From NCBI GenBank assembly GCA_005885285.1, contig VAZG01000190.1:1-36389 (forward strand): DNA of 36,389 bases. The letters are read 5' to 3'. The stretch's first letter is position 1; each line of letters begins with the position of its first letter. This DNA is from Alphaproteobacteria bacterium (GTDB lineage Bacteria; Pseudomonadota; Alphaproteobacteria; Rhizobiales; Xanthobacteraceae). Below the pieces are notes generated by a model that made no database searches, was not told the origin of the DNA, and was given only the letters and a program-made list of their open reading frames with translations. The position numbers and the translations under genes are program-made. Shown here one piece after another: positions 1-9,700 of the stretch.

Positions 1-2
1 TG

Positions 3-110
3 GTATGGGTGGTGCACGACACCAATCCGCACGCGCTGTCGCCACGAATCAAGACGTTCGTGCAGGCGCAGCACTGGTTCCAGGATTTGACGACGATCGG
101 GGTGGAGTGA
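3..110 (+). CDS. C-terminal tail of a probable LysR-type transcriptional regulator (partial)
   Basis: An open frame enters from the left edge and stops at a TGA ending at 110, leaving 35 residues. The stretch SPRIKTFVQ followed by a short helix resembles the last strand and helix of the LysR substrate-binding domain, where 'SPRIRAFIDF'-like sequences are typical just before the terminus. The rest of the gene, including any helix-turn-helix, lies outside the window, so the family call rests on this short motif only. It is co-directional with the NTF2-like gene but separated from it by about 215 bp that contain a hairpin repeat and a dedicated promoter, so the two are probably not one operon. 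Confidence 0.4.
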   Translation, partial: VWVVHDTNPHALSPRIKTFVQAQHWFQDLTTIGVE

Positions 111-177
111 GACCCACGACCTCCCGTTGTCGTTGCCGGCCCTGCCGTTCGAAGGACGGCGTCGCTTCCGCCCGCCT

Positions 178-251
178 ATGACCCGGCAATCCATCTTCTT
201 GCGAGACTCTTCCGGAGATTGATGGATGCGCGGGTCAAGCCCGTGACGAGT
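178..251. repeat. Imperfect inverted repeat, Bradyrhizobium-type dispersed hairpin element
   Basis: The arm ATGACCCGGCAATCCATC (178-195) pairs with GATGGATGCGCGGGTCAA (221-238), 14 of 18 positions complementary. The second arm runs into GGGTCAAGCCCGTGACGAG. I recognise the 'GATGGAT...CGGGTCAAGCCCG...TGACGAG' wording as a dispersed intergenic element common in Bradyrhizobium genomes, but this is from memory. It may also serve as the transcription end for the upstream gene. Confidence 0.5.
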
Positions 252-264
252 TAGTGGGAGGGGC

Positions 265-295
265 TTGACCTAGAGCATGCTCTAGTTCGTATAAG
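265..295 (+). promoter_or_regulatory. MerR-type promoter and operator upstream of the NTF2-like gene
   Basis: A -35 hexamer TTGACC (265-270) and a -10-like TATAAG (290-295) are separated by 19 bp (271-289). This is longer than the optimal 17 bp and characteristic of MerR-activated promoters. The spacer contains CTAGAGCATGCTCTAG (270-285), a perfect 16-bp palindrome placed between the two hexamers, where MerR-family dimers bind and twist the DNA. A MerR-family gene lies immediately beyond the downstream gene (761-1198, minus) and is the obvious candidate regulator. The promoter geometry is read directly; the regulator assignment is inference. Confidence 0.75.
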
Positions 296-325
296 GCCAG
301 CTGTCCCCGATCCAAAGGAGCAGCC

Positions 326-742
326 ATGACAACTTCCGAAAACAAAATCCTCGTCCAGAACATCATGGCGGCGCGGTCGCGCCGCGACAATGCGCCGTTC
401 ATCGCGGCGATGGCGGACGACTTCGTCTGGCGTATCATCGGATCGACCGCCTGGTCCGGTGAATATGTCGGCAAAGCCGATGTGCGCGAGCGACTGCTCA
501 AGCCGCTGTATGAACAGTTCACTGCGCCATCCAGCATCACGCCGACGCGCATCCTGGCCGACGGCGACCATGTCGTCGTGGAATGCCATGGCGACGCGAC
601 CACCGTTTCGGGCGAACACTACGCCAATACGTATTGCTTCGTCATCCGCATGGCGGAAGGACAGATGCGCGAGCTGACCGAATACATGGACACCGCACTG
701 GTCGAGCGCGTGCTTAAGCCGCCGCCGTGGCGCCGTGCATGA
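326..742 (+). CDS. NTF2/SnoaL-like small alpha+beta barrel protein (ketosteroid isomerase-related)
   Basis: This is a 138-residue protein of the usual size for the single-domain SnoaL/NTF2-like superfamily. The N-terminal helix (residues 5-35, ending in AAMADDFVWRI) is followed by a W-S-G-E-Y-V-G-K turn and then the strands ILADGDHVVVECHGDAT and NTYCFVIRMAEGQMRELTEYMDT, the usual strand order of the cone-shaped fold. The start is supported by AAAGGAG at 314-320. Members of this family range from isomerases and hydrolases to ligand-binding proteins, so the substrate cannot be named. The gene is preceded by a MerR-type promoter and converges with a MerR-family gene 18 bp downstream, suggesting stress- or ligand-inducible expression. 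Confidence 0.8.
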   Translation: MTTSENKILVQNIMAARSRRDNAPFIAAMADDFVWRIIGSTAWSGEYVGKADVRERLLKPLYEQFTAPSSITPTRILADGDHVVVECHGDATTVSGEHYANTYCFVIRMAEGQMRELTEYMDTALVERVLKPPPWRRA

Positions 743-760
743 GCGGCGGAGCGCAGGCAG

Positions 761-1198
761 TCACGATTGAACGGCCGGCTTTTGCATTTGCTTGAGCAGA
801 CGCCGGTGCGGCCCGACGGCTGGCCTTTCGCCATTGGCCATCCACTCGTCGTAGAATTCGACCTTGGCGTCGATCAGGGCCAAGGCTGCCGTCCAGCGCC
901 TGATGTTCTCTTGCACCCGACGTTGATGCTCCCTGAGTAACGCTCGGCGCTGCCGCAGCGCCGAGGCTCCTTGTGCTGCAAGCGAAGTGTACTGTCGCAT
1001 TTGCGTAATCGACATGCCGGTAAACCGCAGCCGCTCCATCAGATCGAGCCAGCCGACGTGATACTCGCTATAGACGCGCCGGCCGGTCGCATCGCGAAGG
1101 ACGCCGGGCAGCAACCCCTGCTGCTCGTACCAGCGGATGGTATGGACGCTGCGCCCGGTGCGGCTCGCCACTTCTCCGATGCGAAGATCCCGTTGCAT
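761..1198 (-). CDS. MerR-family transcriptional regulator
   Basis: This is a 145-residue protein. Residues 5-70 form the winged helix-turn-helix of the MerR family: RIGEVASRTGRSVHTIRWYEQQGLL, then a GRRVYSEYHVGWLDLMERLRFTGMSITQMRQY wing and second helix pair. Residues 75-125 make the long dimerisation coiled coil (ALRQRRALLREHQRRVQENIRRWTAALALID). The effector region is very short and the whole protein has no cysteine, so thiol-based metal or redox sensing as in MerR, CueR, SoxR or NmlR is not possible. Ligand sensing or an unusual signal is more likely. It is convergent with the NTF2-like gene, whose promoter at 265-295 has a MerR-type operator. No matching palindrome was seen upstream of its own start, so autoregulation is not evident. 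Confidence 0.9.
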   Translation of the reverse strand: MQRDLRIGEVASRTGRSVHTIRWYEQQGLLPGVLRDATGRRVYSEYHVGWLDLMERLRFTGMSITQMRQYTSLAAQGASALRQRRALLREHQRRVQENIRRWTAALALIDAKVEFYDEWMANGERPAVGPHRRLLKQMQKPAVQS

Positions 1199-1302
1199 CT
1201 CACGCTCTCCGGACCACCACGAATGTATCCCTGCGATAGAGATAAGCGCCCGCCCAGTTCGGGTCCAGTGCAGCGGGATTGGCTACTTCGTCAACAGCCC
1301 GC

Positions 1303-1393
1303 GTAGGCTGGGCAAAGGCGTTCTTCCGCCGTGCCCACCATCTATCCGGCGTGATTTAAAATGGTGGGCACGCAAGCGCTTTGTCCACCCTAC
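1303..1393. repeat. Nested inverted-repeat element between the MerR and cyclase genes
   Basis: The inner arms GTGCCCACCAT (1331-1341) and ATGGTGGGCAC (1361-1371) are a perfect 11-bp inverted repeat around a 19-nt loop. The outer arms GTAGGCTGGGCAAAG (1303-1317) and CTTTGTCCACCCTAC (1379-1393) pair at 13 of 15 positions, giving a nested cruciform. Wording such as 'GGTGGGCACG...CTTTGCCCACCCTAC' is one I associate with dispersed elements of Bradyrhizobium and Rhodopseudomonas intergenic regions. It lies just past the end of the cyclase gene and upstream of the merR start, and could help terminate cyclase transcripts. The rest of the 1199-1407 gap holds nothing else I can identify. Confidence 0.6.
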
Positions 1394-1407
1394 CTCAACC
1401 CGTAGCC

Positions 1408-3642
1408 TCACTTCGTCAGCAGCGCGAAGGCGCCGTTCCAGTCTTCCGGCGGCGGGTTCTCTTCATAGCCGCGGATCCGCGCTTCGTAGAGATTGTAAAG
1501 CAATGCCAGCGCGCGGGCGTCGTCGGTGCGGCGGCCGCGCTCGATCGCGGCCAGCGCACCGTCCCAGTCGCGGCTGCGATAGCACGCCAGCATCTCGATG
1601 GTGAGGTTGCGCAGCCGTTGGAAACGGCCTGACAACGCGACGTCCTCGCGGCCGGCGATCGCATAGATCACCTCGGGCTCCTTCTTGCCCTTCACCATGA
1701 TGAAATCGAGCTCGAGGATCGCAAACTTGTCCTTGACCGCAAGCGCGGTCTTGGAGCCGACGATGATCGGAAAGCCGTACTCCTTGGATTGGCCTTCCAG
1801 CCGCGAGGCGAGGTTGACGCTGTCGCCGAGCACCGAATAGTCGAAGCGCAGGTCCGAGCCCATATTGCCGACGACGCAGGTGCCGGTGTTCAAGCCGACG
1901 CCGACATTGAGCGGGATGTAAAGGTGGCCGCCCTCCTTTGCCTCCTGCTCGCGCAGCTTGTTGAGCTCGTCGATCTTCTCAAGCATGTCGACCGCGGCCT
2001 CACAGGCGTTGAGCTGATGCTGCTTGTCGTCGATCGGCGCGTTCCAGAACGCCATGATGGCGTCGCCCATATATTTGTCGATGGTACCCTTGCGCGCCAG
2101 GATTGCATTGGTCAGCGGGGTCAGGAACCGGTTCATCAATTTGGTCAGGCCCTGCGGGTCGTGCTTGTAGGATTCCGAGATGGTGGTGAAGCCGCGGACG
2201 TCGGAGAACATGATGGTCATCTCGCGCTCTTCGCCGCCAAGCACGAGCTTTTCCGGCGATTGCGCGAGCTGCTCGATCAGGGCCGGCGAGAGATATCGAC
2301 CGAATGCCGAGCGGATCTGCCGGCGCTGCGCCTGCTCGCGAACGAAGCTCGAGAAAATCAGCGTGAGGTAGATCGCCGTCGTCGACAATAGCGGATAGGT
2401 GAAGTCGATGAGCTGCCGGTAATGCATATAGAAAAACCAGGAGGTCCCGATCAGCACGGACGCGAACAACGCGCCGACAATCACCAGCGTGGTCGGCCCG
2501 AAGTTCGGCGCGAACGCGATCACCAGGAGGCCGAGCAGCAGGGCGCTGAAAAGTTCGAGGGTTATGCCGTAGCTTGGCTGCGAGACCACGGCGCGAGTCA
2601 GCGCGCTTTCCAGCACCTGGGCATGAATTTCGACACCGGGCATCACAGGCGAGACCGGCGTGGTCTTGATGTCGACCAGCCCGGTGGCGGAGGTTCCGAT
2701 CAGCACCAGCTTGCCCGCGATCTTGTCGGGCGGCACCCGCCCCTCCAGCACATCGATGGCCGAGACATAGATCGAAGGATCGTGATGCGCGTAATGCACC
2801 CAGAGCTGCGCGTGGGCGTCGGTCGGGATTTGGAAGTGCTGCATGCCGATGCTTTGGATGCCGTCCTTGTCGGTCTTGATCAGAATGGTGCCGGAGCCGC
2901 TCGCGACCCGCAACACCTCGAAACTCAGCGACGGCATCGTTACGCCCTGGGACTGCATGATCATCGGCACGCGACGGACGATGCCGTCGCGCTCCGGCAC
3001 GATGGTGAAGAGGCCGCGACCGGCCGCGGCTTCTTCCAGCACCGGTACGTTGCGCAACAGTCCTGGAAACTGGAAGATGAAACGCTGCGGGTCCTCGCCG
3101 AGCATGGCGAATCCCGTGACCGGAAGCTTCGTGTCGAGATCGGCGTGAACGTCGGGTCCGCCGGACTCACCCAAGACCACGCGCGATTTGCGGATGACGT
3201 CGGCGAGGATCTGGTCGTTGCTCGGCAGTGCCTTGAGCTTTTCCCGCGTCGCCTCGTCGAGATTAGGAAAGGTGTCGGCGGCAATATCCGGATTGAGCCG
3301 GTCCGGCTCGGGGAACACCGCGTCGAACGCGATCACGACGGCGCCGAGCCGGGTCAGATTGTTGATGATATCGGCAAGCCTGGTGCGCGGCCACGGCCAC
3401 TGGCCCAGCCGGGGATCAGCGAGGCTCCTTTCATCGATGTCGACGATGGTGACGGGACGCGCGGTCTTCACGCGTGGGTCGATGACCTGAAAGGTATCGA
3501 ACGTCCTGACACGGAGTTCCTGGACCGGGGCAGGATCGGCGATGCGCAACACGGCGAAGCCGACCAGGAGCGCAAGGCACACCAGCCGCGCGTAGCCGAA
3601 CTTCCGCGCGAACCACCGTCGCAATATCCGCAAGCGCTTCAT
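1408..3642 (-). CDS. CHASE2-domain membrane adenylate cyclase (class III)
   Basis: This is a 744-residue protein that should convert ATP to cAMP in response to a periplasmic signal. One transmembrane segment (about residues 15-34) is followed by a periplasmic CHASE2 domain (about 40-345, with TIVDIDERSL and VLIGTSATGLVDIKTTP), then closely spaced hydrophobic segments (about 355-440). The cytoplasmic class III catalytic domain follows (about 465-640). Metal-binding aspartates are D481 in FSDVRGF and D527 in KYMGDAIMAFW. Asn610 and Arg614 of VNLASR are the transition-state pair. Lys523 with a small polar residue (Ser603) at the second purine-reading position fits class IIIb adenylate rather than guanylate cyclases. 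About 90 residues follow the catalytic domain. The gene starts 63 bp after the giant adhesin on the same strand, so co-transcription is possible. Its Shine-Dalgarno sequence is weak. Confidence 0.9.
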   Translation of the reverse strand: MKRLRILRRWFARKFGYARLVCLALLVGFAVLRIADPAPVQELRVRTFDTFQVIDPRVKTARPVTIVDIDERSLADPRLGQWPWPRTRLADIINNLTRLGAVVIAFDAVFPEPDRLNPDIAADTFPNLDEATREKLKALPSNDQILADVIRKSRVVLGESGGPDVHADLDTKLPVTGFAMLGEDPQRFIFQFPGLLRNVPVLEEAAAGRGLFTIVPERDGIVRRVPMIMQSQGVTMPSLSFEVLRVASGSGTILIKTDKDGIQSIGMQHFQIPTDAHAQLWVHYAHHDPSIYVSAIDVLEGRVPPDKIAGKLVLIGTSATGLVDIKTTPVSPVMPGVEIHAQVLESALTRAVVSQPSYGITLELFSALLLGLLVIAFAPNFGPTTLVIVGALFASVLIGTSWFFYMHYRQLIDFTYPLLSTTAIYLTLIFSSFVREQAQRRQIRSAFGRYLSPALIEQLAQSPEKLVLGGEEREMTIMFSDVRGFTTISESYKHDPQGLTKLMNRFLTPLTNAILARKGTIDKYMGDAIMAFWNAPIDDKQHQLNACEAAVDMLEKIDELNKLREQEAKEGGHLYIPLNVGVGLNTGTCVVGNMGSDLRFDYSVLGDSVNLASRLEGQSKEYGFPIIVGSKTALAVKDKFAILELDFIMVKGKKEPEVIYAIAGREDVALSGRFQRLRNLTIEMLACYRSRDWDGALAAIERGRRTDDARALALLYNLYEARIRGYEENPPPEDWNGAFALLTK

Positions 3643-3705
3643 GCCATCCAGATATCACGACCGGGCGGATTGATCACGTTCAGTCTTTTGGGCTGGCGGC
3701 GGGCT

Positions 3706-6700
3706 CTAGCTATGGAGAATGAAGTCGCTGGCGTGCAGGTTGGCGGCAACCACGTTCTTCAGCAAGATGGTGTCATTGGTGTCGAGCGTGATCAGCGTGT
3801 CGTTGCCTTGCTGGGTTTCAGTCGGAAGGGCCGAAGCCGTGATGGCGTGGAATTGCCGGACATCGATCTTGTCGAGATTGACGTCGAAATCCGTGATCGT
3901 ATGCTGCGCGGCACCCGATAAGGCCGGCGAGAACACGAACTGATCCTGACCGCCGTTGCCGGTGAGGGTGTCGCCATTTCCGCTGCCAAAGATGACGTCC
4001 TTGCCGGCCGTGCCGGTCAGCGTCGCCGGGCCCTCGCCCGCCTGATTGAAAATGAAATTCACGGTGTCGGTCACGCCGTGGTTGTCGGTGACGGTCAACG
4101 TGACCTTGTCGGTGGAGGGCGGCGTTGTTCCGGGATTATAGGTGACGCCGTTGTTCAAAGCCGTATCGACGTCGGCCAGCGACCCGGAGCCCGTCGAGGA
4201 TGTCATCACGCTGCTTCCCGACGCATCGGTTGTCGCAGCAACCGCAAAAGTCTCCGTGGATGAGCCGGAGTCGGAGTCGGAAACGTCGAGGCCGGAGATT
4301 GTCGTTGATCCGTCGGGGTTGTGAGCAATAGCGACGTGGTCGCTTTCGATCACCGGCGCGTGTTGGTTCCAAACGACGTCCGTGCCACCCTTGCCGTCCG
4401 AGCCGATCACGAAGCTTGCCGGGTCATAGTTGCCGACAAGCGCGAAAAAGTCGTTGGCGCCGGGTCCGTAATGAAGCTCGAGCGAGCCCGAATTACTGAT
4501 GCTGACATTGGCGGGATTGATGCCGGCGAGATCGATGGTGTCGCCATTGGCGAAACCGGTGACCGTACCGGTGAAATGCGAGACCTCATCGAGCACGAGC
4601 GTGCCGGCCACCTGACCCGAGAACTGAACGATCGCATTCGACGCGGCGGCGAACTCCAGGCTGCCGCCGTCGATGACGGCATGACCGCCATCGCTGATGC
4701 CTTGATCGATCTTGAGCAAACCCGTGCTTGCCTCCAACATGCCATCTGGGGTTGCAGTCGTGGAGGGTACCGGCGGATCGACAATCAGCGTATGCCCGCT
4801 ACCATCGTCCTTAATCGTAAAATCAGCCAACTGGTAACTTCCAACGAAGGTGATGCTGTCGAGCGCCTGGCCACTCGCGTTGTACAGGGTCAGCGTCCCG
4901 GTATCGTTCCCGTTGTCTGTATAGGTCGTCTTATTTATCGCAACGTCGGCAAAATTGACGTCAGCGAGATTGATCAGATCCGAATTCGAGGTTGTCCCGT
5001 CCCCCGCAAAACCGACAATTTGCCCCGCGAAATCCTTGGAATCATCGAGCACGAGCTCGCCGGTGTTGCCGCTGCTGTTGGTGAAGGTCACCGTCGCCGT
5101 GCTTGCGCCCGAGATGTCCAGCGTCTTGCCGCTGTCGATCGTCACCGTGCCGGATGATGCCAAAGGATCATCGATTAGCGTCCCGCCGGTGGCATCTTTC
5201 GCAATTTCGAAAGAAGGGTCAAAGGAATCACTGGAAAAATCACCGGACAGCTTTAGGGTGACAGAAGTTATACCGTTGCTAACGGTAACCGTATCTGCGC
5301 TGGCATTAAAATGGGCGGACATATGGCCAGATCTGAAAGCCAGATCCTTGAGATCGACGCGATTCTCCTGGCTTTCGACAGAAAATTCCGTGAGGCCTAC
5401 GATCGTTCCGTGGAAGTCTTTCGAATCATCGAGGATTAGCGTGGCTGCGGCGCCTGCCGAGGCGAAGGTCACGGTCTGGCCAGAAGAAACCGAACCGCCG
5501 ATTTCCAGCTTCGCGTTGTTGAAGATCTCAATCGATCCTGTTCCGGTAATATTGCCGGTGACGTTCACCACCGCGTTGGCGGCAACATGGATGGCGCCGC
5601 CGTCCGTGACGGTGCCGCCGGTCACCGTGGTGCCGTTGAGTGTCAGCGTCTTGCCGGCATCGATCGTCAGCTGATTGTTGCTGAGCGCATCGCTGCTGAT
5701 CGAGCTGTCGCCGGTGATCTCGATCGTGCCGGCATTGGTGATGGCGCCGCCGGAGAGCGCCACCCCGCTCAGCTTCAACGTGTTGTTGGCGTCGACATGG
5801 ACCGTGCCGCCATCGGTGATGGTGGTACCCGTCACCGTGGTGCCGTCCAGCGTCAGCGTCTTGAGGGCATCCACCGTGAGCTGGCCGTTGTTGAAGGCCG
5901 CGCCGTCGATCGCGCTGTTGCCGGTGACATGCACTGTGCCGCTGTCGGTCACCGTGCCGCCGGTAATCGTGGTGCCGTTGAGTGTTAGCGTCTTGCCGAC
6001 GTCGATCGTCAGCTGATTGTTGCCGAGCGCGTCGCTGCTGATCGAACTATTGCCGGTGATCTCGATCGTGCCGGCATCGGTGATGGCGCCGCCGGAGAGC
6101 GCCACCCCGCTCAGCTTCAACGTGTTGTTGGCGTCGACATGGACCGCGCCGCTGTCGGTGATCGTGGTACCCGTCACCGTGGTGCCGTCCAGCGTCAGCG
6201 TCTTGCCGGCATCCACCGTGAGCTGGCCGTTGTTGAAGGCCGCGCCGTCGATCGCGCTGTTGCCGGTGACATGCACTGTCCCGCTGTCGGTGACCGTGCC
6301 GCCGGTCACGCTGGCGCTGTCAAGCGTCAGCGTCGCAGTGCCGTCGACCGCGACCGTGCCACCGCTGTTGGCGACCGACGTGCCTGCGTCGAGCGTGAGG
6401 ACGCTCGCGGCGATCACCTCGATCAAATGATTGTTGGTGACGCCCACATTATTCAGCGTCGCCCCCTTGGCGGTCTTGACTGCAAGCGTGCCGGCGGACC
6501 CTACCGTCAGCGTACCTCCGGTGACGGCCGTGCCATCGTCCAGCACCAGCGTAGTTGCTGCAGCGGGGACGTCGATCTGAATGGCGCCCGATCCGGTGAC
6601 GCTGACGCCATCCAGCGTCGCGCCCGAAGAGGTTTCAATCTGCACCGTGCCGGAATTGGCAAGCGTCTCGATCGTGCCGGCATTGCTGATGGCTCCGCCG

Positions 6701-9700
6701 GACAGTGCCACACCGCTCAGCTTCAAGGTCTTGGTGGCATCGACATGGACCGTGCCGGTGTCGGTGATCGAGCCGCCGATGATCGTGGTGCCGTCCAGCG
6801 TCAGCGGTTGGCCGCTATCTACCGTGAGCTGGGCGTTGCTGAAGTTCTCGTCGTTGATGCTGCTGGCGCCTGTGATCTCGATCGTGCCGACATTGGTGAT
6901 GGCACCGCCCGTGAGCGCCACCCCGCTCAGCTTCAGCGTCTTGGTGGCGTCGACATGGACCGTGCCGGTGTCGGTGACGGTGCCGCCGGTGATGGTGGTG
7001 CCGTCCAGCGTCAGGATCTGGCCGCTATCCACCGTCAGCTGGGTGTTGGCGAAGATATCGTCGTTGATGCTGCCCGAACCGGTGATCTCGATCGTGCCGG
7101 CATCGGTGATGGCCCCACCGGACAGCGCCACACCGCTCAGCTTCAACGTCTTGTTGGCGTCGACATGGACCGTGCCGGTGTCGGTGATCGTGGTACCCGT
7201 CACCGTGGTGCCGTCCAGCGTCAGCGTCTTGAGGGCATCTACCGTGAGCTGGCCGTTGTTGAAGGCCGCGCCGTCGATCGCGCTGTCGCCGGTGACATGC
7301 ACCGTCCCGTTGTCGGTGACCGTGCCGCCGGTGATGGTGGCCTGGCTCAGCGTCAGCGTGCCGGTGCTGTCGACCTTGATGCTGCCGCCGGTGTTGTCGA
7401 TCGTGGTGGGGTCAATGAGCAGTGCACCGCCGGCCAGAACCTCGATAATACCGCCGGTGTTGGTGACGGTCTCGCTGTCCAGCGCATTGCCGGTCCCGCT
7501 GACATTGATCCGGCCGTTATTTTTCAGCGTGCCGTTCTTCAGAAAGCTCGTGCCCTCGAGGTCGAGCGTACCGTCGATCGTAACAGTGCCGCCGTCGATG
7601 GTTGCGCTTGCCAAGTCCAGCGTCGATCCGGCATCGGCAGATACCGTGCCGCTGGTGTTCGTCACGATGCTCGACGTCAGCTTCAGGGTGCTGTGACCGA
7701 TCGCCCGCAGCGTTCCGCTGTTGGTCACCGGCTCGCCGGTGATGTCGAGCTCGCCGCCGTCCGCTTCCACCATGCCAGAGTTGGTGAGGCTCACGGTGTC
7801 GACGGGATCAAGCGTCAGCGTGCCGCCGGTCGATTCGATCGTGCCGGTATTGGTGATGTGGGCATCGATGGTGGTCGAGCCCGATTGACCGTCAATGGTG
7901 CCGGAATTGATGATGTCCAGAACGTTGGCACCGGAAATGGCGGCGCTGCCGGTCAGGTTGATGGTGCCGGCGTTGTCGATGGTGCTGGATACGGCAACGC
8001 CGGTGGTCGACTGGAAGCCGAATCCGCTGGTGCCGCCGACATTCCATGTCGCGCCGGCCTCGTTGGTGAAGGTTGCGCTGCCGACATTGATCGTTCCGTT
8101 GATCACGCCCGCATTGTCGATGGTGATGTTGCCGCCACTCTCACCGATCGCATGCGTCGATGCAGACACCGCGGCGGGCCCGATGATGCCCCCGGCCTTG
8201 TTGTCGATCGTGGCCGTACTGGCGGCGTTCTCATTGATGACAATGCTTGTGCCCGCACCGGTGATCGTTCCCGTGTTCGTGATCGTGGCAGAGCCGGTCG
8301 AACCCAAGCTGTTCTGGAAGACGTCGACGCCATCGGCCCCGCTGCCGCTGATGTGTCCGTCATTGACGATGGTGATCGTGCCGGCATGATTGGCAGAGGC
8401 AGAGACACCGGTCGCACCGTTGGCCGTGCCTTTGTTTGCGATGCCGACATTGCCGCCGTCAAAAGCGAAGCCGCCGATCGCGGTTCCCGCGGCGGTGATC
8501 GATGACGCCGCGCCGGCGGTCACCGTCACGTCCCCCGTGCCCCAATTAAAGCCTTCGATGCCGAACCCGGCATCCGCGATGATGGTCGCGCTGCTCTGGA
8601 TGATCACGCTGCCCGCGACGCCATTGTTGGCGCTGCCGGCCCCGCCGGGATTATAGCCGGCGAGAATGCCTGCCGGAGCCGTCCCACTCTGATTTTGGTT
8701 CGGTCCTGAATGGATTAATCCGTTGGCCGTGACGCTTATCGTGCTTTGAGCAGCACCCGGAATCGAGGTGGCTTGATTGACAGCAAGGATTCCGCTGCTT
8801 CCCGACGTGATGACATCGCCGGATGACGTCGAGACGCTGATGTTTCCGGTATCGGTGCTGAAAGCCTCGATTCCGTAGGACGACGTCCCCGTGATCTTGG
8901 CGTTGGCGTCCACCGTGACAGCGACATTGCCGGCACCGCCGCTCAGAGCGAACGCGCCGATGCCGATTTGCGCGGCGGCGATGGTCGTTCCGGCGCCGTC
9001 ATTCACTGTGACGTCGCCGTTGCCCCAGTTGTAGGCGTCGATGCCGTAACCGGCATCGGCTGCGATGTTGGCGCGGTTGGCGACCAGCACGGTGCCGTTG
9101 ACGCTGGGATCGGCAGTTGGCACGGTCGGTGCGCCAACGCCGCGATAACCGGCATAGATGCCGCCGGCGACCGTTCCATCGTTGTTGTCGGTGATGCCGG
9201 AATGAATCGTGCCGTAGGTGGTGACGGTGATCGTGCTGTCGGCCGACGCTGCAATCGCCGAGTCGATGTTGACGATGTTAAGCCCGGTGCCACCGGAAAC
9301 GACCTTGCTTCCCGCATCCGTCGTGACGGTTTCGCTGCCCGTACCGGAACTTACAACCAGGATGCCGTACTGCCCGATCGCTGTCACCTGGCCGGCGGAC
9401 TCCACGGTAATGTCGCCGTTGCCCTGCGTCCGCGCCTCGATCCCGTACGCGCTGCCGCTGGCACCGCCCAGTGCCGTGACGGAGATATTGCCCTTGTTGG
9501 CGGCGTTGAGATTTTCGGCAAGGATTCCGATCGATCCCGAACCCGTGCCGGTCACGCTGCCGGTAGCATGCACAACGATGTTGCCGCTTCCGGTCGCGCT
9601 ATCCTCGGCGATGATGCCGTCGCCGGCGAGACCCGTGACATTGCCTGACGGATCGAGCGTGATGTCGCCGGCCCCGTTCTGGATCACCACGATGCCGTTA

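Noticed and set aside
2422..3921. 499-codon plus-strand open frame opposite the cyclase and the adhesin end
   Set aside because: It spans two well-supported minus-strand genes and their gap and is rich in His, Arg, Asp and Gln, typical of antisense frames in high-GC DNA.
5580..7320. CRISPR-like regularly spaced repeats
   Set aside because: The repeats are contiguous, in-frame coding units of 210 and 342 bp with no unique spacers and no cas genes nearby.
6139..8505. 788-codon open frame on the plus strand inside the adhesin gene, rich in Arg, Asp, Gly and 'AVDR' repeats
   Set aside because: It is antisense to the adhesin, and its composition is the mirror image of the GC-rich repeat codons. 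It has no family, no ribosome site and merely echoes the tandem repeats.
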